Source: Vanessa cardui (taxonomy: Eukaryota; Arthropoda; Insecta; Lepidoptera; Nymphalidae). From it: a stretch of 64,000 nt of DNA. The stretch lies in the NCBI RefSeq assembly GCF_905220365.1, contig NC_061136.1, positions 6,923,702 through 6,987,701 on the forward strand, written 5' to 3'. Numbering within the stretch: the first letter of the stretch is position 1; each line of letters begins with the position of its first letter. Below, one piece after another: positions 37,301-46,300 of the stretch. Position numbers and translations under genes: made by a program. The notes beneath the pieces were generated by a model. The model was given only the letters and a program-made list of their open reading frames with translations. It was not told where the DNA came from and made no database searches.

Positions 37301-40300
37301 AAAAAAAAACAATTTAGCTGTAAGGAACTTTCCTTATTTATTTTAATATTACAAAGTAAGACAAAAACAATACATTTAAGTATATATATTCGGGTACGTC
37401 TTCAAATAAAACAACGAGCTCGAAGTCCGGTGAAGATCTGCTGATGTTTAGTAATGAGATGAAACATAAATGGCACGCAAAAAAGGCACGGGCAGCCGTG
37501 AGACCGTGGATGTTAATAAATTAATAAAAAAATATAAAAGATGAGCTGTGACTATAAATAGTGAACTTACTTCATAGATTATCAATGCGACTCTGTGATA
37601 TCTATAGATTTTATTCACTCAGACTATGTCTTCGATCACAGTAATATGTAGCTGAAAATAACGCAAGAAAGTCATCATTATTCATTGTTCTCACCAAACG
37701 CCCGTATTAGTTCACTTCAGGACCTATGCCTTTCCTATTACGCTACTAAGGTTGATCTTTAGCTCTCCTCCAATCTCGTTCCGCTTACGAATATCACCAA
37801 TTTGCTACAGGTAATCATTTACTGTTAATTCATATTTCCTATTTGCCTGTGACAGGAGGTAAATCATTGATATTGAAGAATAAGCCGGATCTTACTAGTA
37901 AGAACTATAATAGTCAATCACATTAAAACAAGTCAAATAAATATTTATTTATCGTAGATATTACATTTCAATCAGACGTTATTGTAATCTTATATTTTCA
38001 ATTTGATCAAATATGAACTAGTTTCTATCGTTATATCTTATCTATAATCGAGTAGATATATCTTTATTATATGACAAGTATGTTTCAATCTATTCGAATT
38101 GATCAACGTTGTAATAAGTTCTAAAGCTATTCATAAAGTGAAGACTTTTTTGCCCATCTGTGAAAAATTTATCTGACCTCTTACTTTTTACTTTACATTT
38201 TTAATATAACTAAGTGTTTATAACATAATTATTTTCAGAGAAATATTTTTTACGTTTATAAATACCTATCGCTGGTATGAGTATCCGATCGTTCTTTAAT
38301 ATTTTTTACTCGTCTAAGTTTGAATAATCCTAATGGAATTAAAATACACGGTTTCTATGATATAAAAACGTCTAGAATCTTAAATATAAAAATGAATGCT
38401 TGCTTGCGTTCGTTTTCTATGGGTTCACGTTCATCGTTCATCCTATTGAGTTGAATCATTGTTCAGAACAGCTGGGCCATTGACGTACATTTTAGGAGTC
38501 GCGAGAGTTGTTTCCAAAAATATATTGCAATGAATGCTAGACTAAATGTATATAAAAATATTGATGCCTATAAAAAATAATACATTTCCAACTTAAGCTT
38601 AAAGCTCGTGCAATCAATTCCAATTAAGACTTTACATTAATTAATGATGAGTTATCATTCCGATAATAATCACGTCTCAAAACAACGTACACGCTATTAG
38701 CGTCCTTATTAATTTACCGTAAATATTAAAATTGCATGCTCAAATATCGCCAACCTTTATACCGTTCAATTGTACATTGAGTAATTAAAAGTAGCTTGAA
38801 GCCAATTAACAAAATGTAGTTTTGTAAAAGTGTTACGTTAACGAAACAATGGACTCTTTGTTTTTTAATTTCGACCTTAATTAGACTTCGTGGGTAGTTA
38901 TAGACTTACATTTTTATATCGTTAACGTTTGTACCTATCGATAGTTATTTTATTACATGTTTAAGCTACATTTTTATATTTTCAAACACTATTATGTACC
39001 TAAATTTATTTCACATCAAGGTTAATGTTGCCTACATAGAAAAAAAGTTATTTGAAATTAAGCCCTATTTTATCATAGTTCTATTTTTAAATAATCAAAA
39101 AAAAAATTAAACAAGTAATTCTAAATAGATGAATGTTATTCCTAAATTCGAAATTTAAAATTGATTTTTAGAACTACACAATATTTAAACGAATACCAAT
39201 AAAAAACATAAAGTTTTCTTGCACACATAACAAACAGACGTCATTGTTTACCCCGTCCAAAGCGTCTACTTTACATTGTGTACGAAAAGACAGCCGCGTC
39301 AAGATAATGCGTACATTGTACGCTTATCACGACAGTGACAAGTATTAATAAAGGACAACTACCGCGCTTGACCGCAAGGGATGTCAAAAAAATAAATAAA
39401 GCTGTTTACAAAAGTACGACTTTACCGATAGATATACGAGTACTGATGTTTTGGTTACTGATGTTTTTCCAAGAAACGCAAAAAATATAGAGTTCAAACT
39501 TTTATTCCATATATGTTTTGCCCAGCTTATGTCTATACTTAATATTATAAATGTGAAAGTAAATCTGTCTGTCCATCGATCGCTCTTTCACGACCAAACA
39601 AATGTACCGAATTTGGTGAAATTTGTTATGAAGCAAACTTGGCATCCAAGGAAGGACATTACAATTCTTTAGCCTAACATATGACAACCAACGCCTATAA
39701 CGAGACGTCGCAGTCAATAACTAGTAATCTATATAGATTACTACTACTACCTACTATATAGTAGGAGAAAAAAAAAGGATTCCGTAGATCAATTTGCTCG
39801 CAACATTATCTTAAGATGATCTGCTGTTATTTTGTCGTAAGACTGTAAGACCCCTTAATAAGAAATTATTACAATATGCCGCGTGTCAGTTTATCTGAGT
39901 ATCGATCTGAATGCAGCGGGTCAGACAATGCGAGCCAAAGATCATTGAGACATTAATAGATATCTTTTTTTAGTTTTTTATCTACTCGTAAAATCTGAGC
40001 TCTTAAAAGCATAATAAAAATAAGATATATTGAGTATATCAAATTGTATTATACAGAAAAAATATTAATGCTCGATAAAATTAAACGAATGATAGTCGTT
40101 CTTGACACGTTTTGTGCCTACGTTTATGTTTTATTGTTGATTTTATTTTCTTGGCATTTATAGATAAATAATGACCAACAAAAAGTTTTTATATCGTTTT
40201 TTATTAAATTTTTGTTTCATATTGCTTCAATTGTTTTATAATTATGATGATGAAAAGGAGTCCGTCCATTGATCCATCTTAGCGCATACATTCCAAAAAA

Positions 40301-43300
40301 GATTTGAGATTGTTATAGAAATTTAACATTTTTACATCTAGATTTTGTAGTATGTCTTAAGCTACTGTTTGAAAAATCAAATTGTAAACGGTACTTTATT
40401 AATAAGAAAATAAATTTGAGCTAAATTTTATATTATACATAAAATTTGTTACTTTCATTAATGTCTGTAAAATATGCTTACATTTTGTTCTGTAGTCATT
40501 CTTAGGACTAAGTCCGTTTAAGGTGTGTTAATGGCATAAAAGAACATATTAACGAGTTTATTATGAAAACGAGAAAATTCTATACTTTTTGTAAATTATA
40601 AAAAACATTATAAATATGACTGTATCACACAATAATAAACAATCGTTATCCATACCATTTAAAAAATATTTAAATATGTTTAATATTAACTGTATATTTT
40701 AAGTATTAAGCCAATGTGTAAATGATCTAGTGCACGCAAAATTACATTGTGTTAAATTAATTAAAACGTTATTAGCGGGTCGCTCAAAATAAAATATTGT
40801 AAAAATAACATTGTTTGTTTTATATATTAAACTGAACGCAAAAGATTAAATAACGTACATTTATGTTTCGAGAGGCGAGATGGTCTCATGCTTTGTGGGA
40901 TAGAATATCGTACTGACGAAACTTAACGAATATGTATTCTCCTTTAAAATCAATAGACCCCTTATATTTATAGACTCTTACTTATAATTTAACATTCACT
41001 AGCGCAAAATCGAGCTCCAAGAATTAAAGAACATCCTTCGAATACCGTATCTGGTCGCAGCGAGCCCGCAACTTTAAGATGTGTGGTGGAAGGAAGACCG
41101 AAACCAGCGGTGCAGTGGTTCAAGGATGGATCTCCTTTGCCCCCGGCTGAAGATGGGCACAGGGTATTGTTAGAAGATGGTCTGCTGTTTTTAAGGTTAG
41201 TTAATTTACCTCTAAATGATACCAATAAAATATTTTTAAATTTATGTTCACGTCGAGTTCGAGTCGAGATGGCCCAGTGGTTAGAACGCGTGCATCTTAA
41301 CCGACGATTGCGGGTTCAAACCCAGGCAAGCACCGCTGATTCATGTGCTTAATTTGTCTTTATAATTCATCTCGTGCTCATCGGTGAAGGAAAACATCGT
41401 GAGGAAACCTGCATGTGACAAATTTCATAGAAATCCTGCCACATGTGTATTCCACCAACCCGCATTGGAACAGGGTGGTGGAATATGTTCCAAACCTTCT
41501 CGTCAAAGGAGGAGGCCTTTAGCCCAGCAGTGGGAATGTACAGGCTGTTGTTGTTGTCGTTGTTGTTCACGTAATATAAATAAAGAAATAGGTTTAATTA
41601 AAGCAAGCTAAAAATCGACATGTCTAATATTTTTTATGTCAACGTAGGGTAAACCGAGGGAAGAAAGAGAGTGATGAGGGGATTTATTGGTGTGTGGCTC
41701 GCAATATAGCCGGGGAGGCTGTAAGTCAAAACGCTTCATTAAATGTTGCTGGTAAGAGAAAACTTTTAGTTTCATGATAATGTTATAACAATAAAATTAG
41801 TGACTGCCTATTTACTTATATGCCGTCTTAGAATTAATCAATGTAGTGGTATGGCTCATTGGTTAGAAAAATTGAATCATACTCGAAGATAGTGGTTGAA
41901 AGGGGCACAATTTTGATTTTTAGAAGCCATCTTGTGAAGGCTTAAAAATAAATAAAATTAAAAATAAACTTAAAAATAAAAAATAAAAATTTCTCTATTA
42001 TTATTTTAAATGCTGTATTATTTGCATTTACAAATTTTGCCAATAATATTATATTAATGAACTTACAAATACTAATTTGAAAAAAATTGTATTAAAACTT
42101 AAGCGTTCTTCTTATGTTTTACTTTTGTGACTCACCTGTAACATTTTTTTCCGCTTTGTAAAAGATCCTAAAGGTTACGATACTATTTTAGTTATGCGAG
42201 ATGACTTTAGAGTCGAACCAAGAGATGTCCAAGTGGCTGCAGGAGAACCTGCTTTACTAGAGTGTGTACCTCCTCGAGGAGTTCCTGAGCCATCAGTGCA
42301 TTGGTCAAAAGACGGACAAAATTATGACGTTGAAGTAAACGGAAGGTAATACGAATAACTTTAGTAACTTTGATTACTATTTTACATTAACGAAAAAGGC
42401 GTACATTATATTAAATAATAATAATAATAATAATAATAATATTTTATTTCGACCATCCAAGGATCATAACATTTACATTTATACAATTACATATTATCTA
42501 CTTATGAAAAGATATTAGCATACAAAATATTTATTTTAAACTACGTTAATAACAATAATAAATAAATATACAATAGTTAAAATTTAAATACTTACTCTAT
42601 TTATTTATTTAAGACAGGAACGATTTGCCAGCACATGAACCATTCCACAATGATTCAAATACCGGCAATCGCACCTGTCACTAAATGTTTTTAGGGTGCT
42701 GTTGGGACTAGCACGAATCCTACGCAACAAGGATGTACACCGTTTTCTTAACGTAGTGTAAAAACAATCTACTCGTGCTTCGGCAAACATACCGGATGCA
42801 CTGCAGTATCGCGGTAGACCCATCAGCAACCTAAACGCATTATTATATTGTACCCTTAGGGCATTGAACTGTTTTTGCGTGTAGTCGACCCACAGGCTGC
42901 TCGTGTAAAATGAGGTACAGTAAGCTCTGAAAAGAGTGACTTTAACATCTATGGAACAACGAGCAAACCTGCGTACAAGCATATTAGCTCTAACAGACAA
43001 CGCCCTGCGCTCCCTTTCCATGTCTGCATTATCCGTCAGGTCAGAACAAACCACATGTCCGAGGTACTTAAACTGCTCCACCCTTTTCAATGGAGTCCCA
43101 TATAGCTTAACAGGAGGAACTGCATAAGACAGTGGCTTATTACTGGCCGGAAACACCATGAATTCGCTTTTCTTTACATTATATGTCAAGCCATTCAAAC
43201 TAGCATAATTTTCACAGATCTTAAGTAATTTATTTAGACCAGAGACAGACGCACTCAGCAGCACCATGTCATCTGCATAACTGATGTTATTAAAACAAAT

Positions 43301-46300
43301 GCCGTCGATATAACATCCGACATGTGTGCTACTGAGCTCCTCAATCAGAGCGTTTATGTAGAGGTTGAAGAGCTTAGGTGATGTAAGCCCCCCCTGCCTT
43401 ACACCACACTCTAGCCTATATGGTTTCGAGAGGCTTTCAGACCATCGTACTACATTGACCTGGTTAAGATACCAAAACTGGTTAAATACTAAAATGAAAT
43501 TAAATTACAAAATATAGCGGTTTATTCTTGTTCGAATTTCGAATCTTCTTATAACCTAGATTATGACCTCAATAAATATGCTCCTTATATTTTAGAGTCA
43601 CAGTTACGGAAACCGGTAGTTTGAAAATACTCGAAACCCTACCAAATGATAGTGGACTATTTCGATGCATTGCTTCTAATATTGCTGGGGAGAGGCAATC
43701 GAGAGCGGCCGCGTTAATTGTTTTAAGGAGACCGCACTTTGTGATAAAACCCAATAACATTACAGCCTTAGTTGGTCAAAACGTAGAATTCAACTGTCAG
43801 GTAATTTGTCTTAATAATTCAAAAATTATACTTAAAAATATCGCATTATATAAAATGAATTAAAGCAAGCCCTGATTAAAATTTCTAATTTATTTATAGA
43901 GTTATGATACAAGTGTAAAAATAACATGGGTAAAGGAAGACGGTGTATTGCCTTCACACGCAACAATAATCCGGGGACTATTACGGTTGGAACAGGTGTC
44001 CGCATCCGATGCGGGTATCTATTCCTGCCGAGCCGATAGCCACGCTGGCTCAAGTATAACCAGCGCATCTCTGACTGTATATTGTGAGTTCCATTTTATT
44101 ATTCGGTTTGATTTTATTGCATGTTTATTTTCGATATCTGTTTAGAGCTATTTTGATATGGCCATCTGTTGCAGCTTTACCGCACTTCACGCAGATACCG
44201 TCCAATTTGACCGCATGGGAGGGCGATGTTGTGTCAATTCCCTGTGAAGCAAAAGGTCTCCCGACACCCACTACTTTCTGGATTTTAGAAAGTACTGAAG
44301 ATTCTCTTTTATTTCCCGAATGCACTAGAAGTAATTCAAGCTTATTGTATCTGGATGGGGCGAAAGTGGAACACGGCGGAAGGGTTATCTGTATAGCCGT
44401 AAATGCGGCTGGCAGCGTTATGCAAGAAGCTTATCTAAATGTGTTAAAGAAAACCAATAATCCATTGAAAGTACATTCCAGTGACGAAAACTTTGGTAAT
44501 AATTACGATCACGAGGTTCGTATGACAGAATACGAGTTTCTTCAAGCGAGGAAGTACTTGCAACAAAATGTTTTAGTCCTAAGAAGGGTGGAAACTTTGT
44601 CATCGACTTCGCTAAAAGTTGTGTGGGACGTGAGTTCTAGTTGTGTTAACGTTGTAAATTAAACGTTTGATATTAATTTATCACTATAGACTTAACTAAA
44701 TATTACAAATTAATTTTAGGTTTTGACAGATTATAACGAATATTTGGAAGGAGTAAAAATCTGGTACAATGGAACATCTATGAATTGGCGTAACAGCACT
44801 GAGGAAATAGCAGTTCTTAATGCGTCACAAGTGGAATCTTGCTCTAATGGTTCCCTCACGATTGTTGATAACAGTGGGTCATCGAGCTATGTCTTATCTG
44901 GGTTGTTAGCATACATGCAGTACGATATATTCCTTATGCCATTTTATAAAATGCTACTCGGAAAACCCTCTAATTCCATGATGGGTTATACTGATGAAGA
45001 TGGTAAGTTATTTTATACTTTTTTTCAATTATGTCTAAGAACAATGGTCATTTGAAGTAAATTATTATTGTAGTTCCCTCCGCTCCACCCCAAAGCGTGA
45101 CAGCGGGTGTAATTAACGCGACCTCTGCTTGGATACGGTGGGAACCACCACCTGCAAATACATGGAACGGGGAACTTACGGGGTATTTGGTAAGTTTATA
45201 AATTCTTATTGTACACATATATATTTTTTTAATTTTGTAACAAAACAGATTTCATTTGTGTGATGCTTGTGTATTTTTTAAATATGATAATTTAATTCAC
45301 ATTGTTTATCCGTTAATAAGTTAAAACCAAAAAAATAATAATTCCAAACAAACTATTAATTAATTATATATAACAATAATTGTATTGATAGAAGGTTTGT
45401 GAATCTTACGTGGTCAAATTTGAACGCAGTCTTTTTGTTCATACTCGAAGTTCAGTAATGAGGCTAAAATGAGCATAACTAATCTCCTAAGCTATATTAA
45501 CACAGTCTCAACAAAACATTGTTTAGACTAGGAATATTAATATCACGAAACATACCACTGTTTTGGCAGTCGGTACTTTAGAAAATGGAATCGTATTGTT
45601 TATGTAGTTTAAAACAAATCCCTAGATATAGATTGAAAGATTACAAATTGTACTGAGGATTATTTGTTTGTTTTGTGCCTTATGCTTGACGATCAATTCC
45701 TAAAACGCCAGTTGATAATATATGGTTATTGTTATAATAAGTATTTTGATCTATTGTTTATTGTAATTAAAGTTTAAAGTAAAATATCAAATATTGACCG
45801 ACCAACTTCTTGGTTAGGTTAGGGTAGTTAGCCCATGTCAAGTAAATTGTTTACAATGTATGTTCTCCAACTAAGCACGCGTGTGGTCTTTGCAATCAAT
45901 TAGGTCAAACTGTATACGATATTGGCAATCAAATCAAATATATTGGTGATTTTACAGTTTCCGGACCACTTTTGACCTTATGATTAAGAATATTGCCATT
46001 GGAGTTATTAATTATAATAATGAATAGGTCAGCGATATAAAAGGTGTTTATCGATCAGATCGAAATACGGGTGGGTGGTGGTAGCAACGGTCGCGTGGTG
46101 GGTCAGATGTCCCTGGGCGCTCGTACCCGCGCGGCAGCAGCTAGCTCTTTGCGCGCTGGCGGCCGGTATAGCGCGCGCGCCGCCGCTGTCACTCGCAGAG
46201 GTCACGGCCCTTTCAGCGCGCCGGCACAAATACATATGATACCGACGCACTCGCAGAGACATTATGTACAGTAAGTATTTAATTGGGATCCAATTAAATT

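Larger units (their letters stand above)
34343..41002 (+). other. robo intron 1 (6.66 kb)
   Basis: The long first intron is AT-rich. It holds three copies of a dispersed repeat (35040-35310 minus, 35460-35650 plus, 37025-37200 plus), a perfect 28 bp palindrome (36970-37030) and a Lep1-like Helitron (39532-39725). I saw no other exon-like segment. Long first introns of guidance receptors often carry enhancers, but no specific site is claimed. Confidence 0.65.
42414..43490 (-). mobile_element. 5'-truncated LINE in robo intron 4, with (ATT)n 3' tail
   Basis: A LINE inserted antisense to robo. On the minus strand an open frame runs from about 43487 to 42605, followed by roughly 160 nt of 3' UTR and an ATT-repeat tail (plus strand AAT repeats at 42414-42440). 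The endonuclease and N-terminal reverse transcriptase parts are missing. Both ends contain TTAAATA, possibly a short target duplication. By eye it falls in the CR1/L2-like group, but the clade is unsure. Confidence 0.75.

Noticed and set aside
45820..45845. GGTTAGGTTAGGG resembling the insect telomere repeat TTAGG
   Set aside because: Only two units inside a robo intron; chance similarity.
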